In this document: positions 42,201 to 49,846 of the stretch, piece after piece
Numbering within the stretch: the stretch's first letter is position 1
How the letters are laid out: every line of letters begins with the position of its first letter
Assembly (NCBI GenBank): GCA_964574875.1
Contig: CAZNOX010000008.1
Coordinates: 1-64,000, forward strand
DNA length: 64,000 nucleotides
Source of the DNA: DSCS01 sp035391585
Lineage (GTDB): Bacteria; Macinerneyibacteriota; Macinerneyibacteria; Macinerneyibacteriales; DSCS01
Direction of reading: 5' to 3'
Notes under the pieces: model-generated
What the model was told of the DNA's origin: nothing
Databases searched by the model: none
What the model saw: the letters and a program-made list of their open reading frames with translations, nothing else
Translations under genes and position numbers: made by a program

Positions 42201-43619
42201 GCCTGCACTCTTTCAAAACCTGAACTCCTCGCAGCAGCATCCGCCCTCATCGAGTGGCACAAACGCAATGAGATGGAGCAAAGCATCGGGGATATCATCG
42301 TCTGGCATCGCGTGGAAAGCGATTCCGCTCTGCAGAATGATCCTTTGAGATGTGCCCGTTATATCACTCTTTACTATCATAAATCACCCTATGCCTTCAT
42401 CCGCTCTTCTGTCCGCCTCCATCTGGCTCTGGCGTTAAAGGGCCTTGATGACGCCTCCTACCTCTGTGAGCTGTCACGGACAGCGGGGATCCTCTCCCGC
42501 GACTGCTCTCCTTTTCATAAAAACAATCCCCTCATCGAGCGTTTCCGCGAAGACTTTCCATCAGAATTCGAGACGCTTTTTGTCAAAGGGAAAAACCCGC
42601 TCATCCGTGTGCGCGATTTCTCACCGCTGATCACCGAGCTGAAGACCCTTGCCGATAAAAATCTGGATCAGACGGAGTTTTTCACGGCCCTGCTCCCCCT
42701 TCTCGTCCGTACCCTGCACTTTGACCGGGCCGTCTTTGTCAAAAATACCTTCGGCCGGCTTGAAGAGACCATCTCCTATGAGTCGAGGCCTCACTTTTTT
42801 TCTTTACAGTCCAGGCCCGCCTATGAGGAATATCTTGCCCGTCTGAAAGACACCCCTTTTTCAATGACAGTCAAATCCCATCCGGAGATCAAAAACATTC
42901 TCATCCTTCCCCTGATCAACAGGAAGATCTGGACCCGGGCCAGAGAAGACAACCGTTACAAACACTCCACATCTCTCACGCATGTGAACTACATCGAGGC
43001 CTTCATCTATCTGGATCAGAGTCACGAGGCCCGGGTGACCTATAATCAGGATGCCCTCAATATCCTCCTTCTCTTTCTCAATGAATACTGGCATAACCGC
43101 CTCTCAGAAGACAAGTATATGCGGGACACCCTCACCGGCCTCTATTTCCGGGAAGTCTTTCTCCGAAAACTCAGCGATCTGATCTTCACGGGAGGTGAGC
43201 GGCAGACCCTTCCCATCTCGCTGCTCATGATCGATGTCGATAATTACAAAGAGATCAATGATATTTTCGGACATCAGAGAGGAGATGCCGTCCTGCGTGA
43301 TATTGCCCGCCTCCTGGAAAAGGCGATCCGCGGCTATGACCTGGCGGGGCGCTACGGAGGAGATGAGTTCATCCTGGCGCTACCCAATACCTCTCCGGCC
43401 AGTGGCAGGCTCGTGGCCAACCGCATACGCAGCCGGATCGAAAAAGCTCAGATCATGGGGCTGATCAGGAAGATCACCATCAGCGTGGGCCTTTCCCACT
43501 ATCCCACCGACTCCAGGCTTATGGAGGAGTTGATCCAAAAGGCGGACCACTGTCTTCTTCAGGCTAAAAAAATGGGAAAAAACACGGTGGTGACCACTCA
43601 CAGTGCCCTGAGAAGCTGA
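39201..43619 (+). CDS. Protein kinase - helical repeat - GAF-like - diguanylate cyclase hybrid
   Basis: About 1472 residues (ATG at 39195 also in frame; numbers below count from it). Residues 10-200: Ser/Thr kinase-like domain with glycine loop GAGEYG (17-22), Lys38 in VPVKALKLF, HGDLSPEN (136-143) as catalytic loop and Asp156 in DFF instead of DFG, so probably still able to bind ATP. Residues of about 280-480 contain a possible decayed NTPase (NLILFINDN, no P-loop). From about 550 to 1150 follow TPR-like repeats. A GAF-like domain precedes the GGDEF domain, with RGYD I-site (1379-1382) and intact GGDEF (1388-1392). It would link a kinase-type input to cyclic di-GMP synthesis. No membrane segment and no ribosome site; the promoter suggests a nearly leaderless mRNA. 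Confidence 0.88.
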   Translation: MKTINDRYEIIKEIGAGEYGLIYQVRDKEDKAVPVKALKLFDSDKHGKNPVPFFEEYWYTRSVTVTCSVKVFEFNRVYALDDAPFHGDYYYYTMEFVDGLTLADYLFIDKEEKREILERIATKVRWMHANGFWHGDLSPENIIISFDKDIVFIDFFPHGHIQEEEKDFKTLMDEMFGFSVEEFWSSASTQKTAVALMGSISRRHGFSPALIEPALERLHLTIRNMKNKDIPLTLYNLVNFTEDYFSLAMHSVKPLLVMNGFITKEILVNEDPYSFIRELYFGLLHDPRLKEIFTSEKSLKDSLKGLTYESFSNIHKTYARFLVERILEGLHASGNTAIIIRNIRTADPYSKEIIRDILHEHTGKNLILFINDNIEREAYCRAAGQNWLLEEDFTNPTGPEYRSFYCGILDSFLLNRLTGLSFTHLCSMDQVDLLEAMRFLTYLDLSLPYSQLKDLIASFDPQRDKALFYDSLLSDTDLRLFLYQIYFMDNPSRISFLSELAGSKFQRLFQQLIIESVLLPGAEQTVYFADPDLFTRLGQEIRALPGEQQRKLAEKVMALYERHEEMLSPQEKIVLVITYDRAGFPDKAMEYLLRHFFVRSEASESLLKSNLYWYIKILYEAMKKNRERFSPRSQQILHISYHALAPEATPETIITALQKLDKSVSLDADIRMVLYTDMARRLYVLSRTEKMKSVITTIKELIPHVPFDLAYTAYRAEIQYYYSIRDLETMIGLCRSLALKVKAAPEEAGEKRAMDLISYYSLYYRHHGQMKKHKTLLDIFLKKARQLNDPRQLYVAHTNYGMHYYLLGDREQSHHHFQLAARQAEVMQDFYYLMQAYNNLAVNEPDPEKLVQDLYQALKYTEFTEDSKNKILILYNLIDTIPPAEGYSLYEKHKDFILEQSSEDAFITLYRGLLYFSLVDVLFTLEKRDELIALKSFISTGEITNPYADDARTLRELLLKKITIVLGGKSAGIMKDFPDLLRHASGETINSFKSFLFETAACTLSKPELLAAASALIEWHKRNEMEQSIGDIIVWHRVESDSALQNDPLRCARYITLYYHKSPYAFIRSSVRLHLALALKGLDDASYLCELSRTAGILSRDCSPFHKNNPLIERFREDFPSEFETLFVKGKNPLIRVRDFSPLITELKTLADKNLDQTEFFTALLPLLVRTLHFDRAVFVKNTFGRLEETISYESRPHFFSLQSRPAYEEYLARLKDTPFSMTVKSHPEIKNILILPLINRKIWTRAREDNRYKHSTSLTHVNYIEAFIYLDQSHEARVTYNQDALNILLLFLNEYWHNRLSEDKYMRDTLTGLYFREVFLRKLSDLIFTGGERQTLPISLLMIDVDNYKEINDIFGHQRGDAVLRDIARLLEKAIRGYDLAGRYGGDEFILALPNTSPASGRLVANRIRSRIEKAQIMGLIRKITISVGLSHYPTDSRLMEELIQKADHCLLQAKKMGKNTVVTTHSALRS

Positions 43620-43633
43620 CCAGGGGCATTCTG

Positions 43634-45862
43634 TTACGTCTGAGTCCTTTTTTCAAGAAGAGTGAGCCTGAAGGAGGCTTCAGGCGAAGATTGGGACTGA
43701 TAATAATTCAAGAGCTCTTGGCGGGAGACGGTGGGGGCATCAAAGAGTTGATCCAGAAGAAACTGGTGTTCCCAGAAATCGTTCTCTTCCCGGCTCAATC
43801 CCTTCAGTGACTGAAGGATCTTTTCTCTCACACCTTTTTTCCCCTCACGGGCATCCATCTCTTTTTGTCGCAGGTCCAGCTGTTTCCAGAGCGTTTCAGG
43901 AAGCTTCTTTCTTTTATAAAGCGGTTCCAGCTCCCTGAAGGCCTCTCGGGCTTTCTCCACATCCCCTGTGAGAAGCCGGGCATCGATAAGGACAGGGATA
44001 TCCCATTGCCACTCCTGGACTCCCATATCCTGCTCAGCCTTGATGGACCGGGTCAGGTAAAAATCTGCCCGCTCTCCGTTCCCCTTTAAATGGAGATAGA
44101 CCCGGGCGAAGTTGGCCCGGCTCCGGGCAAGCAGCCTCTTTTCTCCCCAGTCCCCAAGCATCTTTTCTAAAGTGGCATAATAGAGCAGAGCGCTCTTGTC
44201 GTCTTTCATCTTGTAATAATTAAAAGCCATATAATCCTGAGCGATATAGATCCCCCGGCGATAGCCGATCTCCTTGAAGATCCTCAGGGCCTTCTCATAA
44301 CAGTCAAGAGACCGGTCCATGTCATCCTGATCGGCATAGACGATCCCCAGATTTCCGTAGACATTGCCCACAACCATCTTGACATCAGCACGGAGCGCTC
44401 CGTAGAGGGCATCATTGAGAAAGTCCACGGCACGGGGATAATCTTTCGTATAGGTGAAAAAGAGGCCGATATTGGCGTTCATCATCACTTCTTTCAAAGG
44501 GAGACGCTGCTCTACAGCCATATCCCTGGCTTCCTTGAGAAAATCGTAGGCCTTCTCCCACTCGCTTTTGTTTTCACGGATGAACCCCAGAATATTCAGG
44601 GCTTCGATATCCCTGTCGGGGTTTCGGGGCAGGAGGGAGGCCCTGAGAAGTGTCTCTGCATAATGTTCGGCCTTGTCATAGTCGGAAGACATGTAGGCAA
44701 GATAGGTGAGAAGGCTCAGAATATCATAATATTCCCGGGTCCATTTGTTCTCCAGGGCCAGGGCTGCAAGATGTTCCAGCTCAGTGATGTCGGCGTCCCC
44801 TCCTCCTTTCACCGAAAAGAGGGCCTCATAGTAGCGAAGGTGGGTCTTTTCCCTCTCAGGCAGGGCCTCTTGTGAAAAAGAGCGGACGCTCTCTGCCCCT
44901 TTCTCCCACTCCTGAACGGCATCATAGAGGGGAAAGATCTCGTCCAGATAGAGGCGCAGGCGGAGAAGGCCCCGGGGATAGAGCCCGGCCAGGGTCTCGT
45001 TGATAAAGATCGCACCATTGATATTCATCGTCCCGGTGATTTTCTTTTTCATCTCTTCAAGATAGAGGATCTCATCCTCGGGCTCCATGGAGGGCTTTCC
45101 GAGCCTGTAGCGGTCCGTCCAGTCAAAATAGCCTTTTGTCTCTTCTCCGGCTGTATGGAGAAGCCGCAGGTGCTCCTCCCCTGTCACATCCTCTCCTCTC
45201 TCGAAAAAGAGGAGAAAGGGGCCGTATTTCAACCCGGCGGAAGCCTGGGAGGATGGCCCGAAGAGAGCTGCGGGGAGTGCCGTCCCGAAGAGATCGTATA
45301 AAAAAGAGCGATGAGACGAGATTTCAGGCGTCTTCACTTCAGGCATATAGGACTGATACTCAAAAGAGGGCTGCCGGTGAGAGAAGATCACCGGTTTCAG
45401 GGGAAAGTCGGCAGCGAAGGCCGTGATAAAAAACCGTGAGAGAGGGTCGAGACGGTCCCAGTCGGGGATCACAAGAAAACGTTTTGTCTCAAAGGCCGGC
45501 CTGAGGTTGTCAAAGAGGAGGTCCCACCGGGCTTTTTTCAGGATTCCGGGGACGGTCACATAATAGTCGTCGTTGGGCGATTCGATCCCCAGCTGGGTCC
45601 GGCAGAAACGGATAAACTCTTCAGAACTTTTTCCCCCGGGGAATCGGTGTCCCCACTCCTCCAGGGTGATCCCTTCCTCATAAAGAATGGTGATGATCAG
45701 CCTCTTTATGGCCAGCAGCGGCCTGGGGTGCACCCCGTTTGACAAAAAGAGGACCTCGTCCTCATATTTTGAGGCCTCCTGGAGAAAAGCGCGGATCACT
45801 GAAGGATGAAGTGATTCGATAAAGACAGGCTTGGGATCTTTAAAAAGGCGATCAATACTCAT
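43634..45862 (-). CDS. Large TPR protein with a possible degenerate NTPase N-terminus
   Basis: 742 residues. Residues 1-230 have the strand pattern of a STAND/AAA-type NTPase (EDEVLFLSNGVHPRPLLAIK, where a P-loop would be expected, and KRFLVIPDWDRLDPLSRFF as a Walker-B-like strand), but no GxxGxGK is present. Residues of about 340-690 are TPR repeats (DRDIEALNILGFIRENKSEW, VVGNVYGNLGIVYADQDDMD). There is no HTH or output domain, so it is probably a protein-binding scaffold. It converges with the kinase-GGDEF gene 15 bases away. The start lacks a ribosome site and lies eight bases after GATAAT, consistent with a leaderless mRNA. Confidence 0.7.
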   Translation of the reverse strand: MSIDRLFKDPKPVFIESLHPSVIRAFLQEASKYEDEVLFLSNGVHPRPLLAIKRLIITILYEEGITLEEWGHRFPGGKSSEEFIRFCRTQLGIESPNDDYYVTVPGILKKARWDLLFDNLRPAFETKRFLVIPDWDRLDPLSRFFITAFAADFPLKPVIFSHRQPSFEYQSYMPEVKTPEISSHRSFLYDLFGTALPAALFGPSSQASAGLKYGPFLLFFERGEDVTGEEHLRLLHTAGEETKGYFDWTDRYRLGKPSMEPEDEILYLEEMKKKITGTMNINGAIFINETLAGLYPRGLLRLRLYLDEIFPLYDAVQEWEKGAESVRSFSQEALPEREKTHLRYYEALFSVKGGGDADITELEHLAALALENKWTREYYDILSLLTYLAYMSSDYDKAEHYAETLLRASLLPRNPDRDIEALNILGFIRENKSEWEKAYDFLKEARDMAVEQRLPLKEVMMNANIGLFFTYTKDYPRAVDFLNDALYGALRADVKMVVGNVYGNLGIVYADQDDMDRSLDCYEKALRIFKEIGYRRGIYIAQDYMAFNYYKMKDDKSALLYYATLEKMLGDWGEKRLLARSRANFARVYLHLKGNGERADFYLTRSIKAEQDMGVQEWQWDIPVLIDARLLTGDVEKAREAFRELEPLYKRKKLPETLWKQLDLRQKEMDAREGKKGVREKILQSLKGLSREENDFWEHQFLLDQLFDAPTVSRQELLNYYQSQSSPEASFRLTLLEKRTQT

Positions 45863-45870
45863 ACTCTGAT

Positions 45871-45879
45871 ATTATCACA
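45871..45879 (-). promoter_or_regulatory. Extended -10 element, near-leaderless TPR gene
   Basis: Minus strand TG-T-GATAAT (GATAAT at 45871-45876). The ATG at 45862 follows after eight bases. No good -35 box. The rest of the 94-base gap is AT-rich without other features. Confidence 0.5.
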
Positions 45880-45956
45880 AAATTTAAAATAATCAACATG
45901 ATTTTCTCTGAAAGCCTGCGTCCTTCTGCGGCTGCATACGCCCGTAGAAGAGGAAT

Positions 45957-47747
45957 TTATACGCCGGAGAGTTCCTGATCCTTATACTGAAGCTGGTAAA
46001 GGTCGTAATAGATCCCCTTGCGGCGGATGAGTTCCTCATGGGTGCCCGACTCTCTCAGCTGGCCCCGATGGATCACCATGATCCGGTGAGCATGTTTGAT
46101 GGTGGCCAGCCTGTGAGCGATGATGATGGCTGTGCGTCCTTCTGTCATCCGCAGCGTCGCCTCCTGGATATATTTCTCCGTTTCCGAATCGATGTTGGCC
46201 GTGGCTTCATCCAGGATCAGGACTGAAGGCCGGTACGTCAGGGTGCGCGCAAAAGAGAGAAGCTGGCGCTGTCCCACGGAAAGGGCCTTTCCCCGTTCCA
46301 TGATCAGGGTCTCATACTTTTCGGGAAGCTTGTCGATAAACTTGTCCGCATTGACAAAACGGACGATCTCGCGGATCTCATCCAGGGAGATCTCATCATT
46401 ATAAAGGGAGATATTCTCACGGACATTCCCCGAAAAGAGAAAGACATCCTGCAGGACGATCCCCATCTTCCGCCGGAGTGCGCTGATATCCCATTCTTTG
46501 ATATCCACACCGTCAACGAGGATCTTTCCCTTCTGAATATCGTAAAAACGCCCGATGAGGTTGATGATCGTGGTCTTTCCTGAGCCGGTCTGCCCCACAA
46601 TGGCCACCGTCTCCCCTTTCTCGATGGTAAAGGAGACATCCTTGAGGACCCAGTTTTCCTCATCATAGGCAAACCAGACGTTCTGAAACTCGATGGTCCC
46701 GTCAAGAGGCCCCTGAAAACCGTTTTCTACGGTATAGACCACAGACTCGGGCTCATCCATGATGGATGTGATCTTCTCTGAAGCGGCCATGGCGGCCTGG
46801 AAAATATTATAACTCTGGCTGAGCTCCCGCAGAGGTTTGAAAAACATCTCGATGAAGATCAGAAACGCCGCCAGCTGTCCCGTGGTGAGCTGCATCTTGA
46901 GGATCTGGACTCCGCCGAACCAGATGATGAAGGCCTTGGCAAAGATAGAGAGAAAACTGATAAAAGGGAAAAATGTCCCGTTGACGATGAGAGCCCGGAT
47001 GGTGGTTTTGTAATAGCTCTCATTCAGGCTTTGAAAACGTTTCATATCTTTCTTTTGCCGGTTGAAGAGCTGGATGATGTCCATTCCCACGATGCTCTCC
47101 TGGAGGAAGGCGTTGATCCGTGCCACAAGGGAACGCATCTCTCTGTAGATGACCGTGATCTTCTTCCGGAAGATGGTCATCCCCAGCAAAAGGAGGGGAA
47201 TCGTCCCCAGCAGAGTCACCAGCGTGAGGACCCAGTCCTTGAAAAGAAGAAAAGCGAGGATTCCCACGAGCATAATGGATTCTGAGATGATCAGGACAAG
47301 GCCCGACTGAAGGAGCTCCGCCAAAGCTTCCACATCGGATGTCACCCGGGTCATGATCCGCCCGATGGGGTTCTTGTCGAAAAAGCGCTTGGGAAGCCGC
47401 ATGATATGGGAAAAGATATCCAGGCGGAGGTTGTACATGATCTTCTGCCCCAGGAAGGTCATGATGTAGACCTGAAGATACTGGATGAAAAAGAGGGCGG
47501 CATTGATCCCCAGGAGGATCCCGGCGATGACAAAAAGCCCGTGGATGTCTCCCTGGGGGATATAGACGTCGAAAGCTCTCTGGATGATCTCGGGCAGAGC
47601 CAGAGGAAGCATGGCGCCCAGAAGGAGAAAGGCCACAGCCACTCCCATGAGCAGCTTCATCTCTTTCACATAACTGAGAAGCCAGAAGACAAGCTTGATA
47701 TCGAATTTTCTTTTCTTTTCGTCGAATGTCCCTGCAAAACGTCTCAC
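45957..47747 (-). CDS. Heterodimeric ABC exporter, subunit with canonical Walker B
   Basis: 596 residues: six-helix exporter membrane domain (about 25-330) then a nucleotide-binding domain with Walker A GQTGSGKTT, Walker B LILDEATANID with the catalytic Glu, and a non-canonical signature LSVGQ in place of LSGGQ. The start is GTG three bases after the stop of the partner gene. Together the two subunits form an exporter of the TM287/288-BmrCD type with one active and one degenerate ATP site. Substrate unknown; its position next to LPS genes would allow a lipid, but drug export is equally possible. Confidence 0.93.
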   Translation of the reverse strand: MRRFAGTFDEKKRKFDIKLVFWLLSYVKEMKLLMGVAVAFLLLGAMLPLALPEIIQRAFDVYIPQGDIHGLFVIAGILLGINAALFFIQYLQVYIMTFLGQKIMYNLRLDIFSHIMRLPKRFFDKNPIGRIMTRVTSDVEALAELLQSGLVLIISESIMLVGILAFLLFKDWVLTLVTLLGTIPLLLLGMTIFRKKITVIYREMRSLVARINAFLQESIVGMDIIQLFNRQKKDMKRFQSLNESYYKTTIRALIVNGTFFPFISFLSIFAKAFIIWFGGVQILKMQLTTGQLAAFLIFIEMFFKPLRELSQSYNIFQAAMAASEKITSIMDEPESVVYTVENGFQGPLDGTIEFQNVWFAYDEENWVLKDVSFTIEKGETVAIVGQTGSGKTTIINLIGRFYDIQKGKILVDGVDIKEWDISALRRKMGIVLQDVFLFSGNVRENISLYNDEISLDEIREIVRFVNADKFIDKLPEKYETLIMERGKALSVGQRQLLSFARTLTYRPSVLILDEATANIDSETEKYIQEATLRMTEGRTAIIIAHRLATIKHAHRIMVIHRGQLRESGTHEELIRRKGIYYDLYQLQYKDQELSGV

Positions 47748-47750
47748 ACT

Positions 47751-49478
47751 CTACTCCCTGCCTAACTTTTCTTCCAGTTTCTGCCTGTTGAAGATATCAA
47801 AATAGGCCCCGCGTGAATCGAGGAGTTCCTGATGGGTGCCCTCTTCCACAATACGCCCTTCGTCCATGACAATGATCCTGTCGGCATACCGCAGCGTGGA
47901 GATCCTGTGGGCGATGATCAGCACACTCTTGTTCTCGAAAAGCGGAGCGAGGGCTGTCAGGATCCTCTCCTCTGTATCGGTGTCGATGCTTGAAAAGGAG
48001 TCGTCAAAGATAAAGAAGGGAGCATCCTTGAGGATCGCCCGGGCAATGGTCATCCGCTGCTTCTGTCCCCCGGACAGGTTGACGCCCCTCTCTCCCAGAG
48101 AGGTGTCAAGCCCGGCAGGCATCTCGGCGATGGTGTCTGAGAGATCGGCTTTGCGCAAAGCTTCCGTGACGGCCTCATCATCCAGAGAGCTGTCATAGTA
48201 GGCCACATTTTCCCGGATCGTCGTCGAGAAGAGGAAGGGCTCCTGGGGAACATAGGAGATGAGGGCACGAAGGTCGTTGAGTTTGTAACGGTTGATATCC
48301 ACCCCGTTGAAGAGGATGGTCTCATCCTCTGTCTTCAGAAGGCGGGAGAGGAGTTTCACCAGTGTGGACTTCCCGCTGCCGATGCGTCCGATCAGGCCCA
48401 CGGTCTCTCCCGGGGCGATGGAAAGAGAGATATTCTCCAGGACGGGAGCCCCTTCGCCGAAGGCAAAGGTCAGGTTGCGGATCTCCACAGAGAGCGTCTC
48501 CGGGCTCTTTTCAGGAAGAAAAGGCCGGGGAGGATCGGTGATCACAGGCTGATAGCCGGTGAGCTCCTCCACCCTCTCCAGAGAGGCCCGTCCCCGCTGA
48601 TGGATATTGATGGCGAACCCGATGGCGATCATGGGCCAGACCATCATATTCAGATAAGAGAGGAAGGCGATGAGGTCTCCTTTTGAAGTGATCCCGTTGA
48701 TGACGTTCTTCCCTCCCACATAGATCACCAGGACGTTGCTGATGGCGATGATAAAGGTGATGGAGGCATGGAGAAGAGCCTGGATCCGTCCCAGCCTGAC
48801 ATTCTTATCCAGGTAATCACGGCTCACAGAGGAAAACCGCGACTTCTCCTCCTCTTCCCTGTTCAATGATTTCAAGACAAAGTTACCCGAAAAATCCTCC
48901 TGGACAAACGTGGAGAGACGGGAAAAGCGGTTCTGGACCAGAAGAGAGAGGCGGTGGATCCTCTTTTCAAAAAAGAGGACGATAAAACTCAGAAGGGAGA
49001 GGGGGGAAACAGCGATAAGAGTGAATTTTACATCATAACTCAGCATGAATCCCAGGGTCATCAGGCCCATGACCACCGCATCGAAGATGGAGACGATCCC
49101 GAATGAGAACATCCTCTGAATATGGTTGATGTCGTTGATCGCCCGGGCCATGAGGTCTCCGGTGTTCCATTTCCCGAAAAAATGCTGGGAAAAGGAGAGA
49201 AGCCTGTAGAAAAGGTGTTCTCTGATATCCCTCTCCACTTTCCGTGACATCCGGATGAGGAAGATCCGCCAGAAAAAGCGGAAGGCAAAGACAGAGAGGC
49301 CCAGTCCGGCGATCTTCAGTCCCGAGACCAGGAAGAAGTGAAAACTCCCCTTGTCCCCCAGTGTATCATAGATCTTCCCGATAATCCGGGGGATGAGAAG
49401 CTGAGAGAAATCCACCAGCAGCAGGGCCAGCAGGGAGGTGAAAAAAAGAAATTTGTACTTTTTGATATACTTCCACAT
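47751..49478 (-). CDS. Heterodimeric ABC exporter, subunit with degenerate Walker B
   Basis: 575 residues, same architecture as its partner. Walker A GRIGSGKST, canonical signature NLSGGQKQRM, but Walker B reads FFIFDDSFSSID: the catalytic Glu is Asp. The site built from this Walker A/B and the partner's LSVGQ signature is therefore the degenerate one, exactly the pairing known from heterodimeric exporters. The FDDSFSS motif is typical of that class. It follows DUF1844 by nine bases. Confidence 0.93.
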   Translation of the reverse strand: MWKYIKKYKFLFFTSLLALLLVDFSQLLIPRIIGKIYDTLGDKGSFHFFLVSGLKIAGLGLSVFAFRFFWRIFLIRMSRKVERDIREHLFYRLLSFSQHFFGKWNTGDLMARAINDINHIQRMFSFGIVSIFDAVVMGLMTLGFMLSYDVKFTLIAVSPLSLLSFIVLFFEKRIHRLSLLVQNRFSRLSTFVQEDFSGNFVLKSLNREEEEKSRFSSVSRDYLDKNVRLGRIQALLHASITFIIAISNVLVIYVGGKNVINGITSKGDLIAFLSYLNMMVWPMIAIGFAINIHQRGRASLERVEELTGYQPVITDPPRPFLPEKSPETLSVEIRNLTFAFGEGAPVLENISLSIAPGETVGLIGRIGSGKSTLVKLLSRLLKTEDETILFNGVDINRYKLNDLRALISYVPQEPFLFSTTIRENVAYYDSSLDDEAVTEALRKADLSDTIAEMPAGLDTSLGERGVNLSGGQKQRMTIARAILKDAPFFIFDDSFSSIDTDTEERILTALAPLFENKSVLIIAHRISTLRYADRIIVMDEGRIVEEGTHQELLDSRGAYFDIFNRQKLEEKLGRE

Positions 49479-49487
49479 GGAAGGTGT

Positions 49488-49772
49488 CTACTCCCCGTCT
49501 CTCTTCTCTTCACCCGCGGATGTCTCCGCGCCGGCGTCCTTCTGCATCTCAAGAAACTGGAATTTGAGGTTCGCTGTCGTGGCGTCCAGCATCTTCTTCT
49601 CTTCGTCTTCAAGGTTTCCTTTTGTCTTTTCTTTCAGCATATCCAGGATCTCGATGGTGAACCTCACCAGGCTGGCGTTTTTCTCCGTCTTCCCGGTGAC
49701 AGGGTTTTCCACGAGGCCCAGGCCCAGCAGGGCGTTTGTTGAAAGAAAGGCAATATACTCTTTGAAATCCAC
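49488..49772 (-). CDS. DUF1844 family protein
   Basis: 94 residues with the DUF1844 pattern: FKEYIAFLSTNALLGLGLVE, NPVTGKTEKN, IEILDMLKEKTKGNLEDEEK and a C-terminal helix. A short acidic, disordered tail follows. The start is GTG with AGGAGG six bases upstream. A small cytoplasmic protein of unknown role, often found among housekeeping genes. Confidence 0.85.
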   Translation of the reverse strand: MDFKEYIAFLSTNALLGLGLVENPVTGKTEKNASLVRFTIEILDMLKEKTKGNLEDEEKKMLDATTANLKFQFLEMQKDAGAETSAGEEKRDGE

Positions 49773-49804
49773 AGTTTCTCCTCCTACTTATTTCGGTTTA
49801 AGAA

Positions 49805-49833
49805 ATAATAAATCCTCTTTTCGTTTTCCGCAA
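49805..49833 (-). promoter_or_regulatory. Possible promoter for DUF1844 and the ABC exporter
   Basis: Minus strand: TTGCGG (49828-49833), 17-base spacer, TATTAT (49805-49810), in the 74-base gap after pyrG. Good -10, weak -35. Confidence 0.45.
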
Positions 49834-49846
49834 GGGAAAAATGAGT

